NCBI GenBank assembly: GCA_934408725.1
Contig: CAKRVB010000002.1
Location: forward strand, 62,001 to 126,000
Length of the DNA: 64,000 bases
Source: an uncultured Marvinbryantia sp.
GTDB taxonomy: Bacteria > Bacillota > Clostridia > Lachnospirales > Lachnospiraceae
Direction: 5' to 3'
A program made the translations under genes and the position numbers. How positions within the stretch are numbered: position 1 is the first letter of the stretch; each line of letters begins with the position of its first letter. Shown piece after piece: positions 35,159 through 44,809 of this stretch. The notes beneath the pieces were generated by a model, which was given only the letters and a program-made list of their open reading frames with translations, searched no databases and was not told where the DNA came from.

Positions 35159-38100
35159 TTATTTAAAGTATTTTACTCCGGATTCGAAGATCTTCAGATC
35201 CTGTTCTCCATAGATATTGATTGCTACCGATTCACCTCGTCTTTCAGAGTGTGCCATCTTACCGAGGACACGCCCATCCGGACTTGTAATACCTTCGATA
35301 GCCATATAAGAACCGTTTACATTCCACTCTTCATTATTAATGTCCAGTTCTCCATCCGGTGTCACATACTGGGTAGCTACCTGTCCATTGGCAAACAGTC
35401 TTTCGATCCATTCTTTTGGTGCAACGAAACGACCTTCCCCATGGGAAGCAGGATTACAGTAAGTTGATCCAGATTCAGCCAGCTGCAGCCATGGAGATTT
35501 GTTGCTTACGACTTTTGTATAAACCATCTTGGAGATGTGACGGTTAATGGTATTGAAGGTCAGTGTCGGAGAGTCTTCTTTCTGTCCTGTGATCGCACCA
35601 TACGGAACCAGTCCCAGCTTAATCAATGCCTGGAATCCATTACAGATACCAAGTGCCAGACCGTCTCTTTCCTCTAACAGCTTCGTTACTGCTTCTTTTA
35701 GCTTCGCATTCTGGAATGCTGTAGCAAAGAACTTGGCAGATCCATCTGGTTCATCACCTGCGGAGAATCCTCCTGGGAACATGATGATCTGTGCCTGATT
35801 GATCGCTTTCTCAAAAATCTCTACCGAGTCGCGAATGTCTTCAGCTGTCAGGTTCTTGAATACTTTTACGTCTACCTCTGCACCTGCACGTTCAAAGGCC
35901 TTCGTACTGTCGTATTCACAGTTTGTTCCCGGGAATACCGGAATGAAGACACGAGGCTGTGCTACTTTGTGTTTGCAGACGTAAATATTCTTTGTCTTAT
36001 ATACACCATTCTCGATCACTGCATCTTTATCTTCTGGCTTCACACACATAAATACTGCTGTAGGGCCATCAGATGCTGTCTCTTCGCCCAGGAATGCGGT
36101 TCCGCCCTGTTCTCCGGATACTGTCTTAAATACCTTCTCCAGAGTACCTTTCCATGCTTCCAGAGCTTCATCCAGTGTAATCTTCACATCTTTATAAGCC
36201 AGCACTGGTGTATCTGTCACTTCACCGATCACGATACCACCTGCCGTCAATTTATCCACTTCTTCTGCCGGTACTTCTGCAACCAGATCACCAAATCCAG
36301 GTGCAAACAGAGTATCTTTCTCCAGTGTATCATTCAACTGTACACCCAGACCGTTACCAAATGCCATCTTGGATACTGCCAGGGCCACACCCTTGCCATC
36401 CAGTGTATACGCAGATACGATCTTTCCTGCCTTTACGCCCTCAAAGAACTTGCCATAGAGATCTTTTACCTGTTCATATACTGGCAGATCATATGCATCT
36501 TTTTCAATCTGGAACAGAACCAGCTTATTTCCTGCTTTTTTCAGTTCAGGGGAAATCATAGTCTTGTCACTGGCTACATCCACTGCAAAAGATACCAGTG
36601 TCGGTGGTACATCAATCTCATTGAAGGTACCGGACATGGAGTCTTTTCCACCGATAGATGGAAGTCCAAATCCCAGCTGTGCTTCATAAGAGCCCAGGAG
36701 TGCTGCAAACGGCTGACTCCATCTCTTTGGATCTTCGCTCATTCTGCGGAAGTATTCCTGGAATGTCAGACGGATCTTCTTATAGTCTCCACCACCTGCT
36801 ACGATCTTGGCTACGGACTCAAGTACTGCGTAAACAGCTCCGTGATATGGGCTCCAGCTGGAAAGATATGGGTCAAATCCATAAGCCATCATCGTTACTG
36901 TATCGGTCTTACCTTTCAGTACCGGAAGCTTTGCTACCATGGCCTGAGTCTCTGTCAGCTGATATTTTCCACCATAAGGCATCAGCACACTGCCAGCACC
37001 GATAGAACTGTCGAACATCTCCACAAGTCCCTTCTGGGAGCATCCGTTTAAGTCTGCCAGGTCCTCCATCCATTTTTCTTTTACATCTGCTACAGACTCT
37101 TTTGCAAAATAATTATCTTTTCCAGATGGAATCTCTACAAATACATCGGTCTCCTGATGTGCACCGTTGGTATCCAGAAAAGCTCTGCTGATATTTACAA
37201 TCTCTTTCTCTCTCCAGATCAGCACCAGTCTCGGTGTTTCCGTAACAATTGCCACCTCTACAGCTTCCAGGTTTTCTTCTCTGGCATATTTCAGGAATTC
37301 TTCCACGTCTGCCGGATCCACTACAACTGCCATACGCTCCTGGGATTCGGAAATGGCGATTTCCGTTCCATCCAGTCCGGCATATTTTTTCGGTACCTTG
37401 TCCAGATAAATCTGGAGTCCGTCTGCCAGTTCTCCGATAGCAACGGATACACCGCCGGCACCAAAGTCATTACATTTTTTAATCAGACGGCTGACTTCCG
37501 GTCTGCGGAACATACGCTGAATCTTTCGTTCTGTAGGTGCATTACCTTTCTGTACTTCGGCTCCACATACTTCGATAGAACTCTCTGTATGTACTTTGGA
37601 AGAACCGGTTGCTCCACCGATACCATCACGTCCGGTACGGCCGCCAAGCAGGATAATGATATCTCCAGGATCTGATGTCAGTCTCTTTACGTCTTTTCTT
37701 GGAGCGGCACCCATAACGGCTCCGATCTCCATTCTCTTTGCCACATAATTCGGATGATAGATTTCTTTTACATATCCGGTTGCCAGACCGATCTGGTTAC
37801 CATAGGAAGAATATCCATGAGCCGCCTGACGTACCAGCTTCTTCTGAGGCAGCTTACCCTTCAGGGTATCTTTTACAGAGACTGTAGGATCTGCCGCACC
37901 TGTTACACGCATCGCCTGATATACATAAGTTCTTCCGGATAACGGATCTCGGATAGCTCCACCAAGGCAGGTTGCTGCACCACCAAACGGCTCAATCTCT
38001 GTAGGGTGGTTATGTGTTTCATTCTTGAAGTTTACCAGCCATTCTTCAACTTCACCGTCAATCTCTACCGGAACAACAATACTGCAGGCATTGATCTCAT

Positions 38101-38995
38101 CAGACTCTTCCTGATCATCCAGCATACCTTCTTTTTTCAGCTTTCTCATCGCCATCAATGCAAGATCCATCAGGCAGACAAACTTGTCATCTCTTCCTTT
38201 GAAGATCTCTGCACGATCCGCCAGATACTTTTCGTAAGTACCTACGATAGGCTTTTTATAATCTCCCTCCCCAAATTCCACATTCTTTAACTCTGTGGAA
38301 AATGTGGTATGGCGGCAGTGATCAGACCAGTAGGTATCCAGCACACGAATCTCTGTCATGCTTGGATCTCTTTTTTCTTCTCCTGCAAAATAATGCTGAA
38401 TATGCTGGAAATCTTTAAAAGTCATGGCAAGATTCAGAGAATCATAGAGATCCTTTAAGGCCGCCTCTGACATCTCTGTGAAACCGTCAAAAATTATGAC
38501 ATCTTTTGGCTCGTCAAATACCGTAACAAGAGTATCCGGCTTTTTCATATCCGTCTCTCTGGAATCCACAGGATTGATGCAATAGCTCTTAATTGCTGCG
38601 AACTCATCATCTGTGATCTTCCCTTCAATTACATACGTTGTTGCAGAACGAATAACCGGATCTTCATCTTCCTTCAGGAACCTGACACACTGAACAGCAG
38701 AATCTGCTCTCTGATCGAACTGTCCTGGAAGATATTCTACAGAAAAAGTTCTGTCTTCTGATCCCATTTCAAAACTTTCGCGATATAACTGGTCTACCGG
38801 TGGCTCTGAAAATACCGTCTTGCATGCTGCCTCAAATACTTCATCAGAAATATTTTCCACATCATAACGGATCAGTACCCTTACTCCCGTCATGTTATCA
38901 ATTCCCAGATAGCTTCGGATTTCATGTTTCAATTCTTTGGCCTGCACTGCATACGCCGGTTTTTTCTCCACATAAACTCTTCTTACGTTACTCAT
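35159..38995 (-). CDS. purL: phosphoribosylformylglycinamidine synthase, single chain
   Basis: The protein has 1278 residues from the start at 38995 (GGAGGAG site); the in-frame ATG at 39082 has no site. It is a single-chain FGAM synthase: an N-terminal PurS-like part, two AIR-synthase-type halves (SDHCRHTTFSTEL, VNFKNETHNHPTEIEPFGGA, GGRTGRDGIGGATGSS, LPSIGGKDSMSGTF), and a C-terminal glutaminase with the Cys nucleophile in LALGICNGFQALIKLG and His in NPASHGEGRF. It makes FGAM from FGAR, ATP and glutamine. It is the last gene of a long minus-strand run and follows an M18 aminopeptidase gene. Confidence 0.96.
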   Translation of the reverse strand: MSNVRRVYVEKKPAYAVQAKELKHEIRSYLGIDNMTGVRVLIRYDVENISDEVFEAACKTVFSEPPVDQLYRESFEMGSEDRTFSVEYLPGQFDQRADSAVQCVRFLKEDEDPVIRSATTYVIEGKITDDEFAAIKSYCINPVDSRETDMKKPDTLVTVFDEPKDVIIFDGFTEMSEAALKDLYDSLNLAMTFKDFQHIQHYFAGEEKRDPSMTEIRVLDTYWSDHCRHTTFSTELKNVEFGEGDYKKPIVGTYEKYLADRAEIFKGRDDKFVCLMDLALMAMRKLKKEGMLDDQEESDEINACSIVVPVEIDGEVEEWLVNFKNETHNHPTEIEPFGGAATCLGGAIRDPLSGRTYVYQAMRVTGAADPTVSVKDTLKGKLPQKKLVRQAAHGYSSYGNQIGLATGYVKEIYHPNYVAKRMEIGAVMGAAPRKDVKRLTSDPGDIIILLGGRTGRDGIGGATGSSKVHTESSIEVCGAEVQKGNAPTERKIQRMFRRPEVSRLIKKCNDFGAGGVSVAIGELADGLQIYLDKVPKKYAGLDGTEIAISESQERMAVVVDPADVEEFLKYAREENLEAVEVAIVTETPRLVLIWREKEIVNISRAFLDTNGAHQETDVFVEIPSGKDNYFAKESVADVKEKWMEDLADLNGCSQKGLVEMFDSSIGAGSVLMPYGGKYQLTETQAMVAKLPVLKGKTDTVTMMAYGFDPYLSSWSPYHGAVYAVLESVAKIVAGGGDYKKIRLTFQEYFRRMSEDPKRWSQPFAALLGSYEAQLGFGLPSIGGKDSMSGTFNEIDVPPTLVSFAVDVASDKTMISPELKKAGNKLVLFQIEKDAYDLPVYEQVKDLYGKFFEGVKAGKIVSAYTLDGKGVALAVSKMAFGNGLGVQLNDTLEKDTLFAPGFGDLVAEVPAEEVDKLTAGGIVIGEVTDTPVLAYKDVKITLDEALEAWKGTLEKVFKTVSGEQGGTAFLGEETASDGPTAVFMCVKPEDKDAVIENGVYKTKNIYVCKHKVAQPRVFIPVFPGTNCEYDSTKAFERAGAEVDVKVFKNLTAEDIRDSVEIFEKAINQAQIIMFPGGFSAGDEPDGSAKFFATAFQNAKLKEAVTKLLEERDGLALGICNGFQALIKLGLVPYGAITGQKEDSPTLTFNTINRHISKMVYTKVVSNKSPWLQLAESGSTYCNPASHGEGRFVAPKEWIERLFANGQVATQYVTPDGELDINNEEWNVNGSYMAIEGITSPDGRVLGKMAHSERRGESVAINIYGEQDLKIFESGVKYFK

Positions 38996-39099
38996 AAGCT
39001 CCTCCATGTTTTCTCCATGTTGTTTATTTGTAAATGCTCCGAAAGCCTGCATTACCAGATATTTACCACAAGCTCCGGACAATTACGTTCTGTCATTAA

Positions 39100-40476
39100 C
39101 TACTCAGCAAGAAATGCCATATAACACTTCTTTGCTTCATAAACATCTGCTTTGCTGACAATCTCCCATGGTGCATGCATGCTCATGACTGCTACACCAC
39201 AATCGATTACCTGCATTCCGTATAAAGCAAGGATATAAGCGATGGTTCCGCCACCACCAATATCGACTTTCCCCAGTTCTGCTGTCTGGAATGCCACGTT
39301 ATGCTTCTCCAGAATTTTTCGCAGTTCTGCCATATACTCTGCATTGGCATCATTCGAACCAGACTTTCCTCTTGAACCTGTATATTTATTGAAAACAATT
39401 CCTTTTGCAAAATATGCTGCATTTTTCTTTTCAAATACAGATGCGTATTCCGGATCATATGCAGCACTTACATCAGAAGAAAGCATTTTGGAATTGGCCA
39501 ATGTTCTTCTTAAAGTAAGGTCAGAATATACACCCATACAGTTCAGAAGCTCTGCTACTGTGTTTTCAAAGAATCTGGACTGCATACCAGTCGCACCTAC
39601 GCTTCCGATCTCTTCTTTATCTACCAGGATACAGCATGCTGTACGTTTCACTTTTTTCATATCCAGGATAGCTTCCAGTGAGGTGTAAGCACACACTCTG
39701 TCATCCTGTCCATAAGCAAGAATCATGCTGCGGTCCAGGCCACATTCTCTTGCTTTACCTGCCGGAACCACTTCCAGCTCTGCGGAAAGAAAATCTTCTT
39801 CCTCTATGTCGTATTTCTCCTTTAACAGATTCAATACATTTTTCTTCACAGCATCTTTTTCTTCCTCTTTCAGTGGAATATTACCAATCAGGAGATTCAG
39901 TGCTTCTCCCTCCACTGCTTTTGCCGCTTTCTTCTCCATCTGTTCACCGGACAGATGAATCAGCAGATCCGAAATACAGAATACCGGATCGTCTTCTTCC
40001 TCTCCAATGTTGATCTCTACTACGCTGCCATCCTTTTTTGCAACTACGCCGTGCAGTGCCAGAGGAATGGTTACCCACTGATATTTCTTGATTCCACCAT
40101 AGTAGTGGGTATCCAGATAAGCCAGTTCTGTATCTTCATACAGTGGATTCTGCTTCAGATCCAGACGCGGAGAATCAATGTGTGCTCCAAGAATATTCAT
40201 TCCTTTTTCGATATCCTTGCTTCCGATGATAAACAGGGCAATTGCCTTTTCCATAAACACATCGTATACACGGTCACCAGCCTGAAGCCTTTCGCCGGAA
40301 CGGATGACCTCCTTCAGATCTCTGAACCCTTCTTTTTTTGCCTGCTTCACTGCAGCCTTGACACATTCTCTTTCTGTCTTTCCATTATCCAGGAAATGAC
40401 GGTAATTCTTATTCAGTTTTTCCAGCTCTGCCAGTTCCTTTTTTCCGTAACTGGTCCATACATTTTTTCTTTCCAT
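39100..40476 (-). CDS. M18-family aspartyl/leucyl aminopeptidase
   Basis: The protein has 458 residues. It has the M18 metal pattern: GAHIDSPRLDLKQNPLY (His and Asp near 95-105), LVDKEEIGSVGATGMQS (Glu pair), SSDVSAAYDPEY (metal Asp) and the C-terminal VMSMHAPWEIVSKADVY with a metal His. M18 enzymes remove N-terminal residues from peptides, often acidic or hydrophobic ones, in the cytoplasm. No signal peptide is seen. The gene stands between lepB and purL with gaps of about 70-105 bases. Confidence 0.9.
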   Translation of the reverse strand: MERKNVWTSYGKKELAELEKLNKNYRHFLDNGKTERECVKAAVKQAKKEGFRDLKEVIRSGERLQAGDRVYDVFMEKAIALFIIGSKDIEKGMNILGAHIDSPRLDLKQNPLYEDTELAYLDTHYYGGIKKYQWVTIPLALHGVVAKKDGSVVEINIGEEEDDPVFCISDLLIHLSGEQMEKKAAKAVEGEALNLLIGNIPLKEEEKDAVKKNVLNLLKEKYDIEEEDFLSAELEVVPAGKARECGLDRSMILAYGQDDRVCAYTSLEAILDMKKVKRTACCILVDKEEIGSVGATGMQSRFFENTVAELLNCMGVYSDLTLRRTLANSKMLSSDVSAAYDPEYASVFEKKNAAYFAKGIVFNKYTGSRGKSGSNDANAEYMAELRKILEKHNVAFQTAELGKVDIGGGGTIAYILALYGMQVIDCGVAVMSMHAPWEIVSKADVYEAKKCYMAFLAE

Positions 40477-40544
40477 TTTTGTTCACATCTCCATTATTTG
40501 TTCCTTTATTGTTATGTGGGAGCAGCTTTCCAGTTCATCCCACA

Positions 40545-41063
40545 TCAGTGAATCAGTCCAAACTTGCTAAACGGATAGATCCGTACAAATGCTTTTCCAA
40601 GAATATGACTTCTCGGTACCGGACCAATCACACGGCTGTCACTGCTGTGATTCCGGTTGTCTCCCATACACCAGTATTCGTCCTCTCCCAGTGTAATCTC
40701 CTGCGCTGCCAGACCAGGATCCTGAATCACTTCTTTCCCATAATCTTCATCCAGAATCTCACCGTTGATATAAATATTTCCTTCTTCATCGATCCGCACT
40801 GTCTCTCCAGGCAAACCAATAATACGTTTGATCCAGCGTTTATCCTTCTGATCATCCGGATAAATAACGACAATATCAAACCTTTCCGGATCTGTAAAAC
40901 GATAAGACAGCTTATCACAGATCAGATTGTCTCTGTCCTGAAGCGTATCCTCCATCGAATGTCCATCTACCTGTACTCTCTGTCCTACAAATGTGACAAT
41001 AAACAATGCTGCCAGTATCGCTACTACAAAGCATCCGATCCAGCTTAATATTTCTTTCTTCAT
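40545..41063 (-). CDS. lepB: signal peptidase I
   Basis: The protein has 172 residues from the start at 41063 (AGGAG site 7 nt upstream); the ATG at 41084 has none. One membrane helix (about 5-25) is followed by the catalytic Ser in VDGHSMEDTL (about 36), the catalytic Lys in RWIKRIIGLPGETV (about 77), and the box EDEYWCMGDNRNHSSDSRVIG. It removes signal peptides from exported proteins at the outer face of the membrane. It sits downstream of several exported-protein genes in the same run. Confidence 0.95.
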   Translation of the reverse strand: MKKEILSWIGCFVVAILAALFIVTFVGQRVQVDGHSMEDTLQDRDNLICDKLSYRFTDPERFDIVVIYPDDQKDKRWIKRIIGLPGETVRIDEEGNIYINGEILDEDYGKEVIQDPGLAAQEITLGEDEYWCMGDNRNHSSDSRVIGPVPRSHILGKAFVRIYPFSKFGLIH

Positions 41064-41097
41064 CTGTTTCTCCTTTTTTACCATTTCTGGTCATCTA

Positions 41098-41745
41098 TCA
41101 AACCGTCAGTACTGCTGTTGCCAGAATCGAGCTGAGATTCACCGTTATATGAAACAGAATCGGAGCGAAAATGGAATCCCATCTGTCATACAGTAAAATC
41201 ATAATCACAGCCATCGGAAATGCAGCCACCGCCTGCCGGAGATTGCCATGATATACGGCAAACATCCCGGCTGCCAGAATGATTGACAACCATCCTTTAT
41301 TATAATCCTTTAGACGATGATAGACAAGACCTCTGAATAATACTTCTTCCATAATGGGAGCAATCACTCCCACGCCAATGATCTGCATCAGTATACTGCT
41401 TTGAAAAAGTGAATCCTGTGCAGAACTGACCATTATTTCTTCCTTATCATACAATTCAAGCAGCGTAAATACTGCGTTCATCACACCGGTAAGAGTCACA
41501 TTTACTATCAGGGCCAGCAGCACTACGAATATTCCCTTCCAAAACGTAAATCTGCTTTTCTTTTGCTGTTCATAACCATCTGTTTTCATCATCCACAGAT
41601 AAATTGGAAGTACCATCACTGCTGTTATAGTTACGCGAAAGGCTGCATCTGCATGCAGCCCCATCATCTGTACTATATTGATAGCAAAGAAATGGATCAC
41701 AACCGGTCCCAGTACCCTGGCTCCTGCCTGTATGACTTTATCCAT
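41098..41745 (-). CDS. CPBP-family intramembrane metalloprotease
   Basis: The protein has 215 residues with about six to seven membrane helices. The abortive-infection/CPBP motifs are APIMEEVLFRGLVYHRL (Glu pair, about 133-149), a FAVYHGNLRQ motif (His, about 163) and APILFHITVNLSS (His/Asn, about 196). Such proteins are Rce1-like proteases, in Gram-positives often linked to bacteriocin immunity or membrane protein cleavage. It starts 2 bases after the amidase gene, and its GGAGG site is inside that gene's end. Confidence 0.87.
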   Translation of the reverse strand: MDKVIQAGARVLGPVVIHFFAINIVQMMGLHADAAFRVTITAVMVLPIYLWMMKTDGYEQQKKSRFTFWKGIFVVLLALIVNVTLTGVMNAVFTLLELYDKEEIMVSSAQDSLFQSSILMQIIGVGVIAPIMEEVLFRGLVYHRLKDYNKGWLSIILAAGMFAVYHGNLRQAVAAFPMAVIMILLYDRWDSIFAPILFHITVNLSSILATAVLTV

Positions 41746-41747
41746 TA

Positions 41748-42635
41748 TCAGGACCTCCCAAAATAGAGATCTATGCCATCTGCAATACCCTCTGCCATCT
41801 CCTGCTGGTGTTCCTCTTCTGCCATATAGGCATCGTCTGATTCATTAGACATGAATCCCATCTCTAACACTACTGACGGGACCTCACTCCAGTTCAACAA
41901 GATCTGGTTGTCCACATTGTAAAGTCCCTTTGCATTCAGCCCGGTCTCCTCACAATAGGACTGCAGAATAATATCTGCCAGTGCATTGCTCTTTTTTATA
42001 TTACCTGTTCTGTCTTTCCAGTACGGATTCTCATAAGAAGGTGCCATTACTTCTACACCTTTCTCTGTGCTGTCTTCTCCGCCATTGGCATGAAGACTGA
42101 TCAGAATCTGTGCACCGGAAGCATTCACATTCTTTGCACGCTCCGATTCGCTCAGATCTGATTCCTTATTATCCCGGGTCATATAGACTTCATATCCCCG
42201 GTCTTCCAGCTGCTTCTTTAATTTCTCAGCAACGGAGAGATTCAGTTCTGCTTCTGTCAGACCGGATACCGTTCCACTGGTTCCTTCACTGAACCCTTTT
42301 GCCTTTTCTTCTGCGTCCGGTCCTATTGGTTCTTCTTTCTCCAGATCACCGCCTTTTTCCTGATGAGATGCATCAATGGCTATGATGATCTTTTCATCCT
42401 GGCTGGCAGCTGTCTCTGACTCTGTTTCCATCTCAGCTTCGGTTTCGTCTTCCTTCTGCTGTTCTGTCGCAGCTTCTGTCTCTTCTTCTGTCTGTGCACT
42501 CAGTGCTTCTTTTACTGCCTTTTCGATATAAGCAGCCTTCTGCTCATCCTCTGACAGCATGGCACTGACTGGTACCATCCCCGATACGCCAACTGCCAGT
42601 GCCGTAAAAAACGCTGCAAATTTTTTCTTTTTCAT
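41748..42635 (-). CDS. secreted N-acetylmuramoyl-L-alanine amidase (Amidase_3)
   Basis: The protein has 295 residues from the chosen start at 42635 (MKKKKFAAFF opens a signal peptide); an ATG at 42683 overlaps the upstream gene. After the signal (about 1-28) comes an E/T-rich linker (about 45-80), then an Amidase_3 domain with zinc-site candidates in IIAIDASHQEKGG, AELNLSVA and ILISLHANGGED, and catalytic Glu in SVVLEMGFMSNESD. It cleaves the bond between MurNAc and L-Ala in peptidoglycan. Confidence 0.88.
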   Translation of the reverse strand: MKKKKFAAFFTALAVGVSGMVPVSAMLSEDEQKAAYIEKAVKEALSAQTEEETEAATEQQKEDETEAEMETESETAASQDEKIIIAIDASHQEKGGDLEKEEPIGPDAEEKAKGFSEGTSGTVSGLTEAELNLSVAEKLKKQLEDRGYEVYMTRDNKESDLSESERAKNVNASGAQILISLHANGGEDSTEKGVEVMAPSYENPYWKDRTGNIKKSNALADIILQSYCEETGLNAKGLYNVDNQILLNWSEVPSVVLEMGFMSNESDDAYMAEEEHQQEMAEGIADGIDLYFGRS

Positions 42636-42672
42636 TCTTCTTTTTGACTCCTGTCCAAACGGACCTCTTATA

Positions 42673-43773
42673 CTAAATTGCATTCGGAACTTCTATCGTA
42701 GTTACTGTACAATTTCCGTTTACATACTTAAAGTAGAATTTTGCTTCCTTTGTTGCAGAATTGGCATTGCCCTTTTCTGTCTCAGATGTGTTGGTCTCAG
42801 ATTCCTGTGTTTCTGTCTCGGTCTCTGTTTCAGATTCACTCTCTGCTTCCTGTCCGTCAGCAGGTTCATAAGAGCAGGTATAAGAAAGTGTCATCTCCAT
42901 ACCGATGTAACTTTCTTCTTCTTTTCCCGGATAATATACATCTCCAAAAGTCGGCTTAAAATCACTGAATGTAATACTCTTAACCTTCAATGTCTTATCC
43001 TGAAACAGGTTATCATGAATTGCTTTATACAGGTTGTCTTTATTTGCTGCCTGTGCAAACAGACTGCTTAAAGAACTGGCACCTTTTTCCTGCACTGCTG
43101 CAGTAAATAATTCATTGATCATTGTCTTGGCCATCTCAGTCATCTGAGTCTGTGCATTTTCCCCTGCTACCAGCTGATCACGCACATCCAGAACCGTAGT
43201 GGATGGATCAATCGTTGTCTCATAAGAGTCAAATGGGAGACCATTTACCTGCACTTTGCTGTCCTGTGCTTTCACACCGGTCAGTGCATAGCAGACAGCT
43301 CCCGGTGACAGATTCTCGTCTTCCTTTACAGAGGATGCATCTGGAGCCACACCATTTACCAGCACCTGGGAACCTGCCGGGGCAATCAGTTCCAGATCTA
43401 TGGTCTTTCCTGCTGCTTCACCATCTATTCCCCACTGGTCAAACAGTCCAAACCGCTTGCTGCTCTGCTGCAGCATATTAATGGTCTTGGTAACTTCCTT
43501 TCCATCTGCGGTATAAGTAAACTTATATTCCTGTACAAACTGATTATCATTATTCAGAGAGCGTGCCCCTGTCTCTACCTGATAATCAGAGACTCCGATC
43601 ACATTCTCCACATAACGCTTTGCCACATTCAGTGGGTTGCCATTCTTTGTACCATCGACAACAAAGGTAATCGCTGCTGCTACAATGATCACTGCAATGA
43701 TCCATGCTGCCAGCAGTGTATTTCTCTTTTTCCTTTGTCTCCATTTATATTGTTGATTTTCTTTCTCTGCCAT
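42673..43773 (-). CDS. membrane-anchored extracellular protein of unknown function
   Basis: The protein has 366 residues. A basic N-terminus (KWRQRKKRN) is followed by one membrane helix (about 19-41), so the rest is outside the cell. Residues 45-300 alternate beta and helix blocks with no family I recognise; NVAKRYVENVIGVSDYQVE may start a small alpha-beta domain. Residues about 315-342 are E/T/S-rich, followed by a beta tail (AKFYFKYVNGNCTVTTIEVP). It lies 13 bases after the YARHG gene, which suggests a common envelope role. An AGGAGGG site precedes the start. Confidence 0.65.
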   Translation of the reverse strand: MAEKENQQYKWRQRKKRNTLLAAWIIAVIIVAAAITFVVDGTKNGNPLNVAKRYVENVIGVSDYQVETGARSLNNDNQFVQEYKFTYTADGKEVTKTINMLQQSSKRFGLFDQWGIDGEAAGKTIDLELIAPAGSQVLVNGVAPDASSVKEDENLSPGAVCYALTGVKAQDSKVQVNGLPFDSYETTIDPSTTVLDVRDQLVAGENAQTQMTEMAKTMINELFTAAVQEKGASSLSSLFAQAANKDNLYKAIHDNLFQDKTLKVKSITFSDFKPTFGDVYYPGKEEESYIGMEMTLSYTCSYEPADGQEAESESETETETETQESETNTSETEKGNANSATKEAKFYFKYVNGNCTVTTIEVPNAI

Positions 43774-43786
43774 ACTACGTACCCTC

Positions 43787-44758
43787 CTAACTTCTCTGGT
43801 CTTCCAGCTTCAAAATGACATCCAGGTTTGCCCATTCATAGTCATTTAACATAGAATCCACATTGTCATACCGTGGTACATACCATGTCTTTGTTGCAAA
43901 ATAATCAATCCATTTCTGTGTTTTAAAGATTCTTCCGTGACGGGCAAAGATCTCGTTTCTCAACTTTGCCAGATCCTCTGAAGACCAGCTGCTGAGTTCC
44001 TCTGCGGAAACGTAACGGGAATCCACATCATACATCATATAGCTTTCATCATAAGCTCCGGAATTACTTCCCGATGAACTGCCGCCTGAAGAACTTCCAC
44101 TGCCATCATCGATAGTAATACCAGAGGAACTTCCTCCGGATGAGCTGCTTCCGGATGAGCTGCTTCCAGATGAACTGCTTCCCGTGGAACTGCTTCCCGA
44201 TGAGCTACTTCCCGATCCGGTGCTGTGATAGCCATCGCCATCCCAGTAACCACCCTGTCCATCATAATATGCTCCATCAGCAGAATAATAACCGCCCCAC
44301 TGATCATGGTACAAACCATTGTCACCATAATAGCCGCCTTCGCTTTCATTATAGAACTTTCCATCTGCACTATAGTACTGGCTGGATGAAAAATCTGTAG
44401 ATGCACCACTTCCTGTGGAAGATCCATCTCCCGTAGTGGAATCGCTCTGGGTACTGCCATCTGTGCTGTCTGTTCCCTGTTCACTTTCTCCGTTTTTATC
44501 AGAATTCTTTTTATTTTTCTTATCAGAATCTGACTGCGGTTTTACCGTAAAAGAATCTTTGGTAGCCGCAAATTTTTCTACCGTCATCGGCAATTCAGTT
44601 TCTTTTTCATTTATTGCCACTTCGGAACCCTGGCTCTTGGATGCATCTGGATCTACTACGGATAAACCGGCGTTGGTCACAAATGCACTTCCACCTGCTG
44701 CAAGCACTGTCGCACCTGCTACTGCCAGGATGGTAGTTAATTTCCTCTTATTAGACAT
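43787..44758 (-). CDS. YARHG-domain surface protein with Tyr/Gly-rich and Ser/Gly-rich repeats
   Basis: The protein has 323 residues. A membrane or signal segment covers about 8-30. A Ser/Thr/Asp-rich stretch follows (about 75-120), then an aromatic block of short repeats such as YYSADGKFYNES, GGYYGDNGLYHDQ and GGYWDGDGYH (about 127-178), then a flexible (GSSSS)n region (about 180-232), and a C-terminal YARHG domain: LAKLRNEIFARHGRIF, YFATKTWYVPRYD (about 255-315). YARHG is an extracellular domain near envelope enzymes; its ligand is not established. It sits in the kinase-led surface operon. Confidence 0.8.
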   Translation of the reverse strand: MSNKRKLTTILAVAGATVLAAGGSAFVTNAGLSVVDPDASKSQGSEVAINEKETELPMTVEKFAATKDSFTVKPQSDSDKKNKKNSDKNGESEQGTDSTDGSTQSDSTTGDGSSTGSGASTDFSSSQYYSADGKFYNESEGGYYGDNGLYHDQWGGYYSADGAYYDGQGGYWDGDGYHSTGSGSSSSGSSSTGSSSSGSSSSGSSSSGGSSSGITIDDGSGSSSGGSSSGSNSGAYDESYMMYDVDSRYVSAEELSSWSSEDLAKLRNEIFARHGRIFKTQKWIDYFATKTWYVPRYDNVDSMLNDYEWANLDVILKLEDQRS

Positions 44759-44809
44759 TTTTCCTCACCTCTTGGTAAGGATCATAACACATACTGTTTC
44801 AATTGTCCA

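Noticed and set aside
35969..37051. Plus-strand frame of 360 codons
   Set aside because: It is antisense to purL, whose motifs cover this stretch; the Cys/His-rich translation is typical of a shadow frame.
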